A DNA stretch of 64,000 nucleotides from Leptodactylus fallax (GCA_947044405.1 CAMRHE010000207.1:1250001-1314000), one strand, 5' to 3'; positions 1-13,224 are shown, numbered from the stretch's first letter. The notes: generated from the letters alone by a model not told the origin. Translations and numbers: made by a program.

Positions 1-1676
1 CCATGACACATTATCTGAATTTAGTAGAGGACAGGGGTTGAAAGGATCACCGCCCAGCTTTCCAAGAACCCCTGAATAGCAAATCTGTCTAATTACCAAG
101 GGGCTGGCAATATGCCACTAAATAAGTAGCCATAATAGGCGGCGTTTTATGGTAGCTTCAAATAATATTTGGGAGAGGTGTTTACACCAGTCTAAAAAGC
201 AATCCACCCCCACTTTATTTGTGTATACACAAGTGTGAACGGATAGTAGTGTGCTTGTGCTGAACCAGCAGAATATAATACTCCCACCCTGATGCACAGT
301 CCAAGACAAATGTGCGGAAATGCATTAATCAGACTGACAAGTGTGTATGAAGAGCCTATGGGTGAGCTGGGGGTATTAGTGCACACGTGCGCAGGCAGCA
401 ATATGAGTAGCAGCTGCTAAATAAGCTTCCTCCCTCCTTCCCTTGTATATATTCGGCTCCTCCTCACGTCACTCAGAGCGCAGCAGCCATTGTGTATCAG
501 CCAAGTGGCACTTAATGAAGTCAGGGATTGAGAGGGGATGTTCATCAGGCCCTAGACAAAGGTGGGGGAGGGATTGAGTAAATGGTTATGCAGCTCTTAT
601 CCGGAGCCCTCTGCTTATCCAATACCATCATTATTATTAAGCCCTGCAAAATATCTCAAGAGCCAATACACCAAATCCTCATACGTAATGTACAGCCAAA
701 GATAACCATAAGGAAATTAAAACCGCAAACACGCCAAATATTTCTATAAATGACGGAAATAAGCGTCGTCGCCTTTTGTTACTCTCTTTACGGCAGTATA
801 GGGGCTAGAATTGTGGCTGCAGGAAAACTTCACAGTGATGGACTGTATGTCTTACATCAGGAAATCTCTCCTCATCTTTAAGGAAATCTTGGCATATTTT
901 CCATCATTATTTCTACAGGGTAATGGCATTTTAATATTAAAAATGCTCCCCCAAGGCCAAAAGTCAACCCACACACATTAAAAGAATTAAAGAAAATGAT
1001 GGCGGGCTATGGCTTGTTTTGGAAATGTATGGCCTGTCCCAACATATTTGATGCATGTGATTAAAGTCTTAGGACTTCCCCTTAATGTACAATATTCGCC
1101 AGATCTAAGTAATTTTCACTTGGCACAGTTTATTTTTTGTGCATAAGCTGCGTACGTGGAATCTATATAGCAGTGTATGCAACAGCATGGCCGAGTGTTG
1201 TTCCAGCAAATGCACGGGGAATACCTCTGTATGTATAGAATCTGATGAAGCACGCCACAATGGGGTCGGCTAGGTTTCCCCACAGTGTCAGTCATTCTGA
1301 CAAGAAAAATGAAGCACTATTCTTCTTGTAAAAATATATACAATCTGTAATGAATGCTCCTTACGGAGACTCTAACCCAAAAATGAACATAGTCTTAAAC
1401 AGCCTATACATGTCATATATCTGTCAGCTGAGCCAAACGATATGGGTCTAATGTCTATAGGGTCCTCCCAATCGTAGAGGTCAGGGAAAAAAGACTGGAC
1501 AGTTGGTTATGAACCAACAGCGAATCCCCCCCATCTTTTATTTAGTATACATGCACTGCTTGGCAGGGCAGAGCATGCATGTGTAGAGGGGAGTCGGGAT
1601 TAAGCTATGTTAATGCACTTTCTTCCACGTCTGATGCTCCATTAGGGTCTATGCACATGACCGTAGTTGTCATAAG

Positions 1677-1834
1677 CAGGGGTAGGCAACCTTCGGCACT
1701 CCAGCTGTTGTAAAACTACAACTCCCAGCATGCATACGTGCTTTGCTGTTCTTGGAACTCCCATGGAAGTGAATGGAGCATGTCGGGAGTTGTAGTTTCA
1801 CAGCAGCTGGAGTGACAACGGTTGCAGACCCCTG
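1677..1834. mobile_element. hAT-type MITE, 158 bp
   Basis: The element begins CAGGGGTAGGCAACC and ends GGTTGCAGACCCCTG. The outer ~50 bp of each end are inverted repeats of each other and include the palindromic 'ctacaactccca' core common in vertebrate hAT MITEs. The flanking octamers gtcataag and gtctagag match at 5 of 8 positions, a plausible decayed hAT 8-bp target duplication. It carries no coding sequence; the open frames over it are incidental. Confidence 0.75.
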
Positions 1835-2745
1835 GTCTAGAGCATAATGTCCACAATTATGGATGCACAATTCATTCATTTCTATGGCCCAATACATACA
1901 CACATCTGTAGTTTTTGCAGATCAGTATCCGGACCAGAAAAAAAAAAAAAAAAAAAAAATGGAGCAGGTCCTATTCCTTTCCGTATTTGTGGCACAGACT
2001 CAAAAGCCTATGTTTTATATGCATTTAAGTGAAGAAAAGCACTGTGTAAACCCAGCTTTAGACAATTTAGAAATAGTGAATGGTTATTCGTTCATGTAGA
2101 TTGGTAATGGTCTCTCATTTTCCCTAGACAAGGAAAAACTTGGAAGCGTAAGCAAATAAATGAGGTCATCAACAATCCATCAGATGTTCTGCAGCCCTGG
2201 GTGGTATATACCAGTATATAGGGATGATTATACTATCCTGAATCTATCAGGGAGGATGCATTTCATCACGAAACCCTTCTATATTCACTTGAAGCATATC
2301 CACATGCTTATATACCTGGACAGATAGATAAATACATTTATCACTGTAGGCTTTAAGACCGATTAGCAGTAATGACCTCCTCCAGGGTTAGCCCACAGCT
2401 CCACCATATCTAGCCCAGAAAAGGATCATTAGAACAAGACACGACACGTTTCCCTCTGAAAGTTTCCATCATTTCCTTTTGTAAATGTTATATGTGCAAA
2501 GAAAATGCAGGAGGCAGTTCTACGAAGAACATGGAGGACGCTTGTGGATGAACTCGCTGGTAATATGTGCAAATATTTGCCCAGGTTGAAGAGTTTCACA
2601 TAACTTAAACAGAACAAGGAGCAATAACAAGAACTTTCTACAAGTACGGTATATGATACGCTTTGAAGAACAGCTTGACCTTTGAAGAAACTGCACAAAT
2701 ATATTGTGGAACAATTCCCCACTGGAAGCATAACACTCCTATAAT

Positions 2746-3090
2746 AAGGCCTTGTTCACATGTTCCAGATTCGAAGAGGATCCCTTGCAGTAATTGTCAT
2801 AAAATCTACTCTCAGTCCACCTCTAATACAATTGAAGGGAATGGAAGGAGGGAGGCAGTGGGTTACTTGCCTTGTAATAGATCTCTGTGGCTTCTTTTTG
2901 CAGATTTTGTCCAGAAAAGCTGCATATTTGCCCCAGTGGATGGTGCTAATCCTTGTGATGTTCTTCCAGCATATCCACTACTCATACATGGCAGAAATTA
3001 GAGTGTCAGCCCTCAATTTTAGCCATGGGACTTCTTGCAAATACATGCTGGATTTGCCATAGGTAAATCTGTGATGTGTGAACACACCCT
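2746..3090. mobile_element. possible MITE with 'gttcacat' ends
   Basis: The left side reads ttgttcacatgttccagatt and the right side ends in gatgtgtgaacacaccc, so the outer parts are partly inverted copies. The segment abuts the next inverted-repeat element at 3091. Boundaries and family are uncertain. Confidence 0.4.
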
Positions 3091-3300
3091 GAGGCTGAGG
3101 CCCCACGTTGCGGAAAAGCAGCTTTTTTTGTTGCAGATCTTGTTGAGTTTTTTTTGAGTCAAAGCCTGGAGTGGATGGAGCAGAAGGGAGAAGTATAAGA
3201 GCTTCCTATATATTTCCCATTCCTTTTGTAGCCATTGTTGGCTTTGGCTCAAAAAAACACAACAAAAGAAGCTGCGTTTCCGCAATGTGGGGCCTTAGAC
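3091..3300. mobile_element. MITE with GGCTAAGGCCCCAC-type ends
   Basis: The left end (gaggctgaggccccacgttg) and right end (caatgtggggccttag) are inverted copies. The repeat extends inward through the Gly/Thr-rich 'gcagctttttttgttgcag' motif to about 80 bp per arm. The same family occurs at 23391-23767 and 47238-47439. Where readable, copies are flanked by TTA or TAA, suggesting a PIF/Harbinger-like mover (inference). Confidence 0.65.
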
Positions 3301-6300
3301 TTAAGCAGGGAATCCACGGGGGATCTACAGATATTGGGAGGAATTTGCTAACTCATCTTTGCCAGTTTCTATCGTAGATGGAAATGTGATGCATATTTAG
3401 CACACTTTTTATTGCGCCAAAGCTGTGCCACACTGTTCCTTCTGTGCCCTCAGGCTCCGTTTTACAAAAGAGGGCAGAGTCCACAATGGGTCAAGGATGC
3501 CGGCAGATTTACTATAACTGGCACCAGAAAGCTAGCGCGAGTTATACTGGAAATCTATGCCATTTCCTGACTGGCATAGATTTAAATTCTGGTGCACAGA
3601 ACAGCAGTCCTAATACATTCCCCCCCCCCCCATCTTATTTTCATTCAAAACTATCTAATTCATCTGAATGGCATCTTCACATGTATGAAACTGATTTTCA
3701 GAAATTTCCACAACAAATCCGCCACGTGTACATATATCCTAAGGAATGTATTCACATGCAGCAAATTTGTTGCAGAAATTCCTGCAGTTAAAATCTGAAC
3801 AGGGTTGTTTCTGCAATCCTAAATCAGATGTATGGAACAGCGGCAGAAATACTGGCAACAAATTTGGCAAGTGTGAATATATCCCTAAACTTAACTACCT
3901 TCCCTGCCAGTTAAATACAGCCCGTAGTCAGTGTCTATTGACGGTTTTGTAATGTGACGTTTCTGCAAAAAGATCCCGACACTACATGGAGCGAGTTTTT
4001 AACTGGTATTCATGAAATTACCGCAATTTCCAGATATATTTCTGTAGGTTCATCAGAAGGTTAATTTACATGATGAGGATCAGGAGGTTGACAGATGTCC
4101 TCCTCGATATTTATCATCAATGTACACCGCTTTATTAATAATCCCATGCAGGGTGAAGAATGTCAGGCATCTTTGAAAGGACCAGCGCCTACATTTTAGG
4201 ATGAGGAATCCCATGTAGTTAGCGGTCAGGGTGTCCCCATTATGTCCAACAGCAGGAGAATAACTCTGCCCGCTCACGGTTACTAGCAGCTACCAAGTGG
4301 TTGTTAGGATGAAAACCTTCAGGTAGACACAATGCCTCAGAAAAGGTTTTATAAGGCTGTGTTCACATCTGCCTTGGGTAATTCACTTTTATGATCTGTT
4401 ATAGGAACAGAAAAACGCAAAGCAAGACAGGGACAGATCTTTCACATTATGGATACCTATGGGGCTTGACAGACCGCATAGTTTAGGTTTATTGTACATG
4501 TATGTATATACTGTATATAGGTGTGCTTATTCATGCATTGACATTGAGCATAGGTAGGCCGCTTGCTTTTGACCTAACCGGAGTGCAGAAATGCATAGTT
4601 CAGCATCATCACAGAAACCTTTTAGGGGACACTTGAGAACAGAACGTTCCAGCTAGCCACACACAGCAACCACTTGACTTCAATTCGGTGATAGTAGAAA
4701 GTCTAGAATCTCTGGGATTTACTATGTTTAGCAAATAAACAGTTTACTATATAACTATTTATCTGCCACTAGGACAACAACTCATGACTGTAAAGTCATT
4801 CAAGGGATCCTAAGTGCTTAGGTAAAGATACACAAGCAAATCCTGCTATGAACCTTAGATAGCTACCGGCTGAAGGCTTATTCTGCTGACAGCTATTCCT
4901 CCCCACCAATCATACACATGCACACTGAGCCTGGCCAAGTATGAATTTATACTCAATGGGGAAAGGAGAATAAGCTACTGCCAAACCCAGCTGCCTGCAG
5001 CTTATGTAGAAATTCACCATCATGGGGAGTGTTTGGACACCCCTATACATATTAGATGGTCAGGGGATCTTGCTAAAATTGCCATGTTTAGTCGATATTC
5101 GTCTAATGTCTATGGCCACCTTCATTTTTTATTTCCTGAGTGCTGATCTCTTGATCTGTAAGGAAAGTTGTGAATAGTTTATCTATAAATATTCATCTAT
5201 ATGTAGAGGATAAATACACAGGTTCCCACTGAATCTATACAATATAAGCCACGTAGCTGCAGCCCCTGACATCACAGCTGCAGCTACATGACATATATAG
5301 TATAGATTCAAGGGGACAGAGGAGAGAATTTTAATACAGTCTACATTAACCATGCATTAACACCTACATGACCATAGACTTCAGAAAAGAGCTGGCTAAA
5401 CAACTATCCTGCCCTACTCCTCCTGCATAGACAGAGCATTTATATCTATTCCCATCGGAGTACGGTGAGCGCTCCCAGAAACCTCAGAGAAGCAAAGGAT
5501 CAAGTTAAAAATCCAACCTGTCTAACTACTTCTTACCCCTTGACAACGGGGACCATTGGGCAGGTGCGACAGATAGAAGTATATCAATAGATCCTACCAA
5601 AAATGTCATCCCAGGGCCAAGCAAAATAAAGGAAAATCTAAATAAATCTATAGCATGCTGTACTGGTCACAGATGTCTTACAATAAGTACATGGCGGTCA
5701 CCTATTTTACAGGTTAAATCAGTGGCCGATCCTGCAGCAAAAGTCTCACAGTTTTCAGTGATTTCCCTTCAAGACACCTTGCGCTTTTTCCCCCCCCCAA
5801 TCACCATTATTGGAATTTACAATATAAAGATGTCATTTTCTTCAATAACATCAAAAGGGAAGGAAATCGTATGGACGTCTAACTTTCTAAAGTCATTAGG
5901 AGGTTTCTGAAAATTCTCATTTCCTCATTTTAAGGGATTACACTCTGGTAAACTACTTCTCAAGAGTCTTAAGGAGCTGACATCAGTAGCCAAAGCAAAG
6001 CATGAAAGTGCTCTCCTCCTCCCTGACAACATTAAGCATGAGGTGTATAACTGGGGGGCATATGGGTGGATCCCGGTGAGGCATTAGAGGAGAAGATTGT
6101 AGGGTTACTGACTCATAACATGCCCGTAACATCACAAGATTAAGACTGTGGAGGGTTAACATCCCTCACTACATACCTACACACCTTGTAAATCCACTAA
6201 TGAATGGTCGCCTATAGCAGGGGTATCACCGAGCCATCCCCTACACACTGACCACTGCTATATCTTAGGACAAATGTACAGACCTGCGGGTGACTGTAAC

Positions 6301-7592
6301 GCTTATGTCGCCTGCACGCTGCTACAAGTCTACTTTCAGAGACTTTCCTGAGAGGTGAGCACCGGTCCAAAGACACATTACATAACTATAACCCAATGCA
6401 GGAATCTAGGTCAGCCATGAATCTTATGATGGAGACAAATGCACTGATCAGGAATGACAAACAGTAGCATAAACATTAACCCCTAACATGCTGCTGGCGA
6501 TGAAAGACATTACATAACGCTAAGGCAAATTAAAGGGGTATTCCACAGGGTGAAATTACAGGAATATCTGTAAACTGAATTAATACTTAGTCTCGGGATA
6601 CTAAATGTGTCTGTATTGACCCTTGGACACATGGATAGAGATCTGTGCAGAATATCCTTATAATATATATTCGCTGCCCCTACTCTTTCACAGATTGTGT
6701 CACCGCACTTGGGCACAGTTTATACTGCAAAGTTACAGCACATCTACCCCATTACATTATTATATAGTAAGCACCGACCACATACATTGACTCTTCAAGT
6801 TTCCATTTAACCCGCCAAAGGCGAATCATAAATGTAACCGGTTTGCCCATTGTTTACAAACAGACTGCAAATTCATTTGTGCCCATCTTTATTCCTGGCA
6901 TGCCATGCCTGCACATTATGTCACAAAGCACATAACGTAGCCAGAGCTGACAAGGAACGACAAGAGCTTGTGATCAAAAAGTGGTAAGAGGAATCCCACT
7001 GACTACAGTGCAAGCGAGCGTGTTAGTGCATCTATAGTGAGCGCCCGGGGGACAGCTCTGGCACACCAGATGAGGGATGTTGGCAGTTTTACAAGCAGCA
7101 GAAGAGCCGAGGACACTGTAAATCCTCCTGACTGTAAGAGGCAGCAGGGATCTGAACAAAGGATTAAGGTGAAGGGCACAGGCGCCCCTTGTTCTGTACA
7201 TTATTCACCTATTTCCACCACATTGATGTGCATTTCCTCCACTTCACATCACAGCACATACACTTTCCAGCCTTCTGTTTATTGACAACCAGTAACAATG
7301 TAAGACAATGAGCCTCCTGCTGCTCCCTTCACATTCACATCTTACATTGACATCCATACAACCAGTACAGCAGCCTTACTGGTTCCTGAGGGCTGGGCTG
7401 GGTTACTGGAAAATATTCCACTAGCAGGTGAAAATCTGCCCATAGACATAAAGATTAATCGGTTACCATCTGAAGGGTAATGTAGGGTAATATTGTAATA
7501 ATCTAATTTTAGATTAACTTAATAAGGTCATCCTATGGGTTCCCCATTTATTGGGCAAAAGTTTTGTTGGTTACTATACCGCCATCGTAGAG

Positions 7593-7870
7593 TTTAAAGG
7601 GGTAGCGCCAAGTTTATGACTTACTCACAGAATACGGGAGAAGAGTCTGATCAGTTGGGATTTGACTGCTAGGAACCCCGCTGATCACAAGAATGGGGGT
7701 CCTTTGTACCCATTTGAATAGAGCAGTGGTCACACAGGGGCTCCACGCGAAATTCAACCCTAGAGGTTCCATAGAGTTGTGTAGACTGGCAACCTGCATG
7801 CTGTTCAATTGAGATGGGGTACACGGGACCCCCCACAGATCAGACACCTATCCGCTATCCTGTGGAGAGA
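7593..7870. mobile_element. TTAA-type MITE ('ttaaagggg' family)
   Basis: It starts ttaaaggggtagcgccaag and carries the internal 'gggtcc... gctgatcac... gatcagacacctatccgctatcctg' segments. These also occur in the elements at 13225-13535 and 33859-34088. The right edge is indistinct. No coding sequence. Confidence 0.5.
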
Positions 7871-8305
7871 AGATAAATTGCAAACTTGGCTCAGTCCCTA
7901 GATACATGGCAACTTTGGTTGTGTGACATCAGGCTGCTCAACAAAAAATTTATGGATTTTTATTTCACTATTTGTTGTCGTTGACAGGTCGCGAGCAGAT
8001 CAGTGTCGTGTGTGACTTGCGATCAAGAATCCCACAGGTCTGTATTTTTGACTGTGGCGTTATGTCATATGCAGCGACCACACTGACAACCGATAGATGC
8101 AATGTCACAATAAGATCTTCACGTCGCTGCGATCATAACCAGTATCCTATGTGCACGTTCAGCAAATAAGTGGTTAACTACAGAAAGTGACAGCCAAGAT
8201 AAAGACACAGGCCAAGCAATGAGATGGCAGCAGGGCATAATAGAGGGCAGGCTGGCATAGGCACAATGCTGGAAGGAGTTGTCAGCACAATAGCTTCCCT
8301 CCCCC

Positions 8306-8311
8306 ACTTAC
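8306..8311 (-). other. traf4: traf4 exon 1 splice donor
   Basis: GTAAGT on the minus strand directly follows the last exon base at 8312, matching the consensus 5' splice site. It fixes the exon end and the intron phase. Confidence 0.9.
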
Positions 8312-8454
8312 CTGAGGAACTCTTGCAGGCAGGTGTCACAGAAGCGGTGCCCACAGGTGGACACTTGCACGGGCTCCCTCATTGCCTTGCCACATAGTGG
8401 GCACACAAACTTGCGCCTGAGCTTCTCCAGGAACTTGTAGTCATAGCCTGGCAT
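8312..8454 (-). CDS. traf4: TRAF4 (TNF receptor-associated factor 4), coding exon 1
   Basis: Read on the minus strand from the ATG at 8454, the frame gives 47 codons plus two bases, beginning MPGYDYKFLEKLRRKF. This is the characteristic N-terminus of vertebrate TRAF4. The first half of the RING finger is present: Cys18 and Cys21 (CPLC), then Cys34, His36, Cys39 and Cys42 in the TCGHRFCDTC motif. TRAF4 is an adaptor and RING protein acting in cell-polarity, TGF-beta/Smurf and TNF-receptor-related signalling (family knowledge). The exon ends in CTCAG followed by GTAAGT, a consensus donor, leaving phase 2 and an AG that would complete a Ser codon, as in other TRAF4 genes. The start has A at -3. 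The rest of the RING, the TRAF zinc fingers and the MATH domain are not in this window and must lie beyond its left edge. The longer open frame on this strand at 8379-8720 is out of frame and is a shadow. Confidence 0.95.
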
Positions 8455-8860
8455 CTTGTAAGGGCAAGAGCACTGCGATCACCGGGGAGGAGGGAGGCGG
8501 CTGGCACGTCCAAGGTCGCCCGTGTCACTCGCCACTTCTCCCTACAGCTTGGGGTATCTATAAAGTGAATGCCACCTCCAGGACCAGGGCGCAGGGTATC
8601 CAAATAGCAGCAGCGATGCAGGGGGCAGGATCCTGTGTTCTCCCCCAGACACGGCTCTCCTCCCAGCTGTCTCTCCCAGCACTTGCTCTGTCTGCTCCAG
8701 CTCAGCTGCTCAAGGTACATGGAGCCCTGCCTGGCCGCCCCTCCTCCGCACGGCTACAGGGAGGAGACTGAGCCGGACACACTCCCCGCGCCCCGACAGG
8801 TGGCGCTGCAGAGCCAAGTCCACTGCTTACACAGAGCAGAGGACAGTGAGGGCGTCTGTG
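8455..8860 (-). promoter_or_regulatory. traf4: traf4 5' UTR and proximal promoter region
   Basis: The bases upstream of the traf4 ATG are clearly more GC- and CpG-rich than the flanks, especially 8470-8540 and 8730-8830, as expected for a CpG-type vertebrate promoter. A TATA-like string (TTTATAGAT on the minus strand) lies near 8560-8570. Whether it is used cannot be told from sequence. The transcription start and any non-coding first exon are not determined. Farther upstream (8860-9640) the DNA returns to AT-rich with no gene signal. Confidence 0.5.
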
Positions 8861-9649
8861 ACTACTACACCCATCCTCCCGCTCCTGCTAGCATATCACT
8901 GGTCAATATTACATTTACCTGAAAAAAACTTCATTTGTGAAGCACTGAGCAGTCCATATCCCTTAATGTCCACAGTTCCTAAGGCTGAGCCAAATTCACT
9001 AACCAACTGCTATATTATTTCAGGATGCAGTTTATGTTTAAGGATGTGTTCACACTTGCAGAAAATTCTATGACTGAAAATCTGGCTCCATACATGTGAT
9101 TAAATTTTTGCAAATCTCACCCACACTCTGGCGGCAGTGACCAGCGGTGACGAATTCAAGGCCAGGACTAGACAGTGTTTTGGCTGTGACCACTGCCGTG
9201 ATCGTGGGTCGCCCTGCGGCTCCTTCACCAATGTTGGCGACTGGAGTTACAGTGCAACCCCCATGGCTCTGCGACTGCAAATGCAACATTGCTCAATTTT
9301 CTTTGTAAAGTCCCACTCTTGGGGGATTGGTGAAGGAGTCGCAGGGTGACCCAGAGATCTTTGGTCATGCAACTGGAGTCGTGGCCAAAATCGCCATGTA
9401 GTCCTTAGCCTAAATCTGCAGCATGGCAATTTGTGTTTCTTACTGTTTGTGTGAATTTTTTGGGTCCTTGGCGTTTTTATTTTGCAAAATAAAGTGGACC
9501 AGACATATGGTCACACATTTAAGCAATGCCCCCTTTTTCTGAGAATCCACACTCACATGTCTAGCAAGTCGAAATTTTTTTTTTTGCCCATACTAGATGC
9601 ACCACATTGCACCAAAGATGTGCTACATTGTGCAATAGATGCGCCAAAG

Positions 9650-9828
9650 CAGAGGCGTAATTTGTAGCTCCTGGGCCCGGGTGCAAAATCTGTAGCAGGG
9701 CCCATACTTAGCTTGTGCCATTTAGAATAGTGGTATATTTATGCGGCAGGGGGATCTTTGGGACCCCTCAGAGTCCATGGCTACTGCTCCCACTGCACCC
9801 CCTATAGCCACACCCCTGTGCCAAAGAT
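9650..9828. mobile_element. hAT-type MITE with 8-bp target duplication
   Basis: It begins CAGAGGCGTAAT and ends CCACACCCCTG. The octamers immediately outside are cgccaaag (9642-9649) and tgccaaag (9829-9836), identical at 7 of 8 positions, which is the hAT signature. Sister copies lie at 16886-17052 and 47816-47997; all share the 'gggcccc.. cttgtgccatttagaatagtg' interior. Confidence 0.8.
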
Positions 9829-10514
9829 TCGCCATGTTTATTCCAATTGCTAGCTATATCCACAATAGTAAATCTGGGGCAGTATGATGTGCGTATGGTG
9901 GTTTTTGTGTGTTTTTTCTCAATAATAATGCAAGAAGAGATACATTTAATAAAAAAGTGAATAAAAAAAATCATGAACCCCTGTCATACAGCACCCCACA
10001 CGATCTGTGCCAAGTATGACACAGTAGATTATTGTTTCATTTTGCTTCTAAAATGTCCCTCTTTTAGAGCGGATCACTAGATTTGCATTGCATTACATTT
10101 ACTACGTCACATGCTGGTATTTGCTGTCATACAGTTTTTTTTTTTATCTGTATAGGAAAGCACAGGAGACCGTAGGCATTTTTTCTATAATTGGACCCTA
10201 TGGGTGATGGTGCAACTGTATGGTCTCCATCATTCTCCATCAATATATATGCCTGACAATACACTTAAAGGCAATGTATACAGAGCCTTGTAAGTAGTGC
10301 ATATAGGATTCTCTGTTCAGATAATGTTGTAGACGGAATATGCATTGCTGAACATGCAATATGTGAAATGGAAATTCTTTGCACAATGGCTTGCTTGTCC
10401 CTTTAAGGCTGAGCTATAAGAAAGCAGCCTGCGTAAAACATAATATTATTATGAGCTACTATGCAGAGGACATAACTACAAATTGCTCTCCCCCAAAACA
10501 TATTTTAAAAGAGC

Positions 10515-10680
10515 CCCCCACTCTTGCGCCAACATATTCCGCAGCACTTTACAAATCAGAGGACACATGAACAGACAATATGAGACATTACAACGTGACA
10601 AAGTAATAAACATATCAAACAATAGGAGTGAGGGCCCTGCTCACAAGAGCTTACATTCTATGAGGAGATAGGGGGACACA
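10515..10680 (-). mobile_element. L2-like LINE 3' tail fragment
   Basis: On the minus strand this reads through 'gtaagctcttgtgagcaggg' and the 'ttgtaaagtgctgcggaat' tail motif typical of the 3' end of amphibian L2-like non-LTR retrotransposons (recognised from memory of the family). No coding region remains. Confidence 0.6.
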
Positions 10681-11059
10681 AGAGGTCAGAGGGCTTGTTT
10701 GCTACCATGGTCCAGCCATCTTTTAATAGAAAAGGTTGTGTAACTGAAGCTGTATGAACCCGTCACCAGCCAGTATCTGTGAATAAGCAGATATTATTCT
10801 GTGTATTCTAGACACTAGGACATATTAAAAAGTGTCTAGAAAAAGGGAGCACGGCTAAATGGGAGTCGTAATATGGATACAAAGAAAGCAAGGCATGAGG
10901 AGGCATAAAGAAGAGTAAAGTTTCTAACATGGTATGTCTCTGTGATAAATTTGGATGGTACCCCATAGACTATAATGAGGGTGAATGGTCTGCAAAATGG
11001 ACCAAAATAGAGCATGTGAACATGAATGTCTGAATAGTATTAAGCTTTCCCCTCTACCT

Positions 11060-11500
11060 GTTGCCTAGCGAATAGAGTTCAAAATGTTAACGCTGACATA
11101 CAAAGCCATCCACAACCTGTCCCCTCCATACATCTCTGACCTAATCTCCCGCTACCTGCCCACATGTAACCTCTGATCCTCCTAAGACATATTACTACTT
11201 TCTTCTCTTATCCGCCCTTCACACAATCATCTCCAAGACTTCTCCCGTACATCCCCCATACTCTGGAACTCATTACCACACACATAAGACTGACCCCCAC
11301 AGTCACAAGCTTCAAGAATACCCTGAAGACTCACCTATTCAGGAAGGCCTACAACCTCCAATAACACTACTGTGTCCATACCACCATCTGTACAACCTCT
11401 ATCCCCACCTTATGTATCTATCCCTTTTCCCTCATAGATTGTAAACCCTTGTAGGCAGGGCCCTCAATCCCACTGTAACTGGTCATGTCCTATTTTTGGC
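11060..11500 (+). pseudogene. L2-like LINE ORF2 C-terminus and 3' UTR, 5'-truncated
   Basis: The plus strand encodes a degraded reverse-transcriptase C-terminus: MLTLTYKAIHNLSPPYISDL, a stop or frameshift, then LWNSLP and, one base out of frame, SFKNTLKTHLFRKAYNLQ. These blocks are the usual C-terminal signature of L2-clade LINE proteins. The 3' UTR contains 'ttgtaaacccttgtaggcag', the same tail motif as at 10515-10680 in the opposite orientation. Catalytic RT and endonuclease domains are missing. It is a typical dead 5'-truncated insertion. Confidence 0.7.
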
Positions 11501-12606
11501 CGTTTTCACAGATCCCATCATATACTCAAATATCTGCTGCAGTGAGGCATAATGAGTGCCAGACGGGGTTAGGTTAGTATAACTTTTTTATACATTATAT
11601 ATTATATAGTAGTATATATTGATGGTGACTGCTTAGGCAGACAATTATCCTCTATCCTGTACATTGGTGGTAACTTGAAATAACCAGAATGCCCCTAAAA
11701 AATTAAAGGGATTTTCTGTGATGTAGGTACTCCTCTAAGGACACATGTTTACTGATACTTTTTATTTTAGGAGGAAATGCTTTCTAATAAAATGCCAAGA
11801 CCTACATTTATATATAGTCACTTCTAGTTATCCACTGTGACATCAGGCGGACATGGAGACTGTCACAAATTGTATATTTTTGAACATTTCAATATCACTT
11901 TCTGGTAAAGTGCTGAAGACATCATGTAAAAGCCCCGAAGTCATTTGCTTCAATCTCAGTATCATATTTTAGAGTCATTATTCCCCCGGGATCCAATGAG
12001 CTTCACAGCAGTTTTTGAAGCCGCCAACAAACGCTGAGATTTTGTGACATGGAATGTCCTATTAAGTACAGAGCAAAGAAGAGCAATAATTCATCTAATG
12101 ATACGACACGTTGGATTCTCTGGAGTTTTCTTTTGCTGTTTGTATCATTAGAATCAATTGAAGGTAAAGTAGTTGTGGGGGGAGAATAGTTACACAGTAA
12201 AGGAGCAGCGGGGTCCACACCAAAAATATGTCGCCCCCTGCCTGACTCACCTTATTACAGTCTCTCGTACTGTGCAGAACCTCAACGTGGGCTCTTAGAG
12301 CTATGAAAATGATTGTTCACTGACAAGTGGGTTCAAGTGGGAAGACGTAGTCATTACAAAGAACATGTCACATAATAAATGACATTCAAGAATTCGAATT
12401 CTTTTGTAATAATGTACAAATGTATTTGCTGTACTTCTAGTTTTCTTGATAATTTATTGCATGGTATCATTGTTATACACACCTGTGCTGCTGCAGAACT
12501 TCTTTAGGTAGAGGGAGTGGTAGTTTCATGTCAATCATTGTAAAATATATTGATTATATATGTTGTTGCTGCATAAAGATTATGACTGACAGGATGATCC
12601 CACATA

Positions 12607-12844
12607 CTCTAGGTTCACACTTGCACTCGGGTTTCTATTCTTCCTCAAGGAGACCCGAAAAATGGAAACCTAATCCGCTTTAAAAGCAGTTACCTACGGA
12701 AATCCAGAGACCCCATAGACTATAATGGGGTCTGCCGGGTTTCCGCTCCTGAAAAATGCACAGAGAAAAGTCCGCATTTTTCAAGCCAAATGGGGGACGG
12801 AATCCCTGAACGGAAACCAAGCACTGGTGTGAACCCAGCCTTAC
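12607..12844. mobile_element. MITE, 'ggttcacac' family
   Basis: The ends are inverted (ctaggttcacacttgcactc on the left; ggtgtgaacccagcc on the right, followed by TTA). The interior carries 'ccccatagactataatgggg' and 'gagaaaagtcc', which recur in the copies at 19630, 29263, 34093 and 45213. Confidence 0.7.
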
Positions 12845-13224
12845 CCTACACAAAGAAGTTCTACAGTAACTAACACAGTATCATATACCATATAACACAC
12901 ACTGTACCTGCTGCAGAATCTCTTTGCGGCTCACTCTGTATTGAGAGATATAGTACACTGCCTCCGCTGCTGTGGAAGAAAAGAGGTTCTGTAGCGATGG
13001 GGAAATGTTAAATTCATGTAACCTGGTGCCTATTTGATTAGAGCAGGGTTTCACAACTTTTTTTTTACCATTGGGGAACCTCTAGAATGAAAAAAAAATC
13101 TCATCTTGGGGTCCCCTACCATTTTTTTTTTCAAAAGGAAAAATGGCTAAAAACAAGTCATACACAATACATAGCAAAACTGAATCAGACTCCAGATTTC
13201 AGGCTCTCAAATCTAAATGGGGTT

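Larger units (their letters stand above)
1..8311 (-). other. traf4: traf4 intron 1 (5' part, incomplete)
   Basis: Everything left of the donor belongs to traf4 intron 1. I looked on the minus strand for the expected second exon (end of the RING and the first TRAF zinc fingers) and found no matching frame, so the intron is longer than 8.3 kb here. It holds a hAT-type MITE (1677-1834), two other inverted-repeat elements (2746-3300) and a TTAA-type MITE (7593-7870). Positions 3301-7590 are mostly unremarkable AT-rich DNA. A short inverted motif around a 'ctggcatagattt' segment lies near 3530-3600, and a poly-C run is at about 3620-3630. Confidence 0.85.

Noticed and set aside
3019..3285. 88-aa minus-strand frame
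   Set aside because: Falls wholly in an inverted-repeat MITE and repeats in sister copies.
8379..8720. 113-aa minus-strand frame across the traf4 start
   Set aside because: It is out of frame with the conserved TRAF4 N-terminus, which explains the conservation here better.
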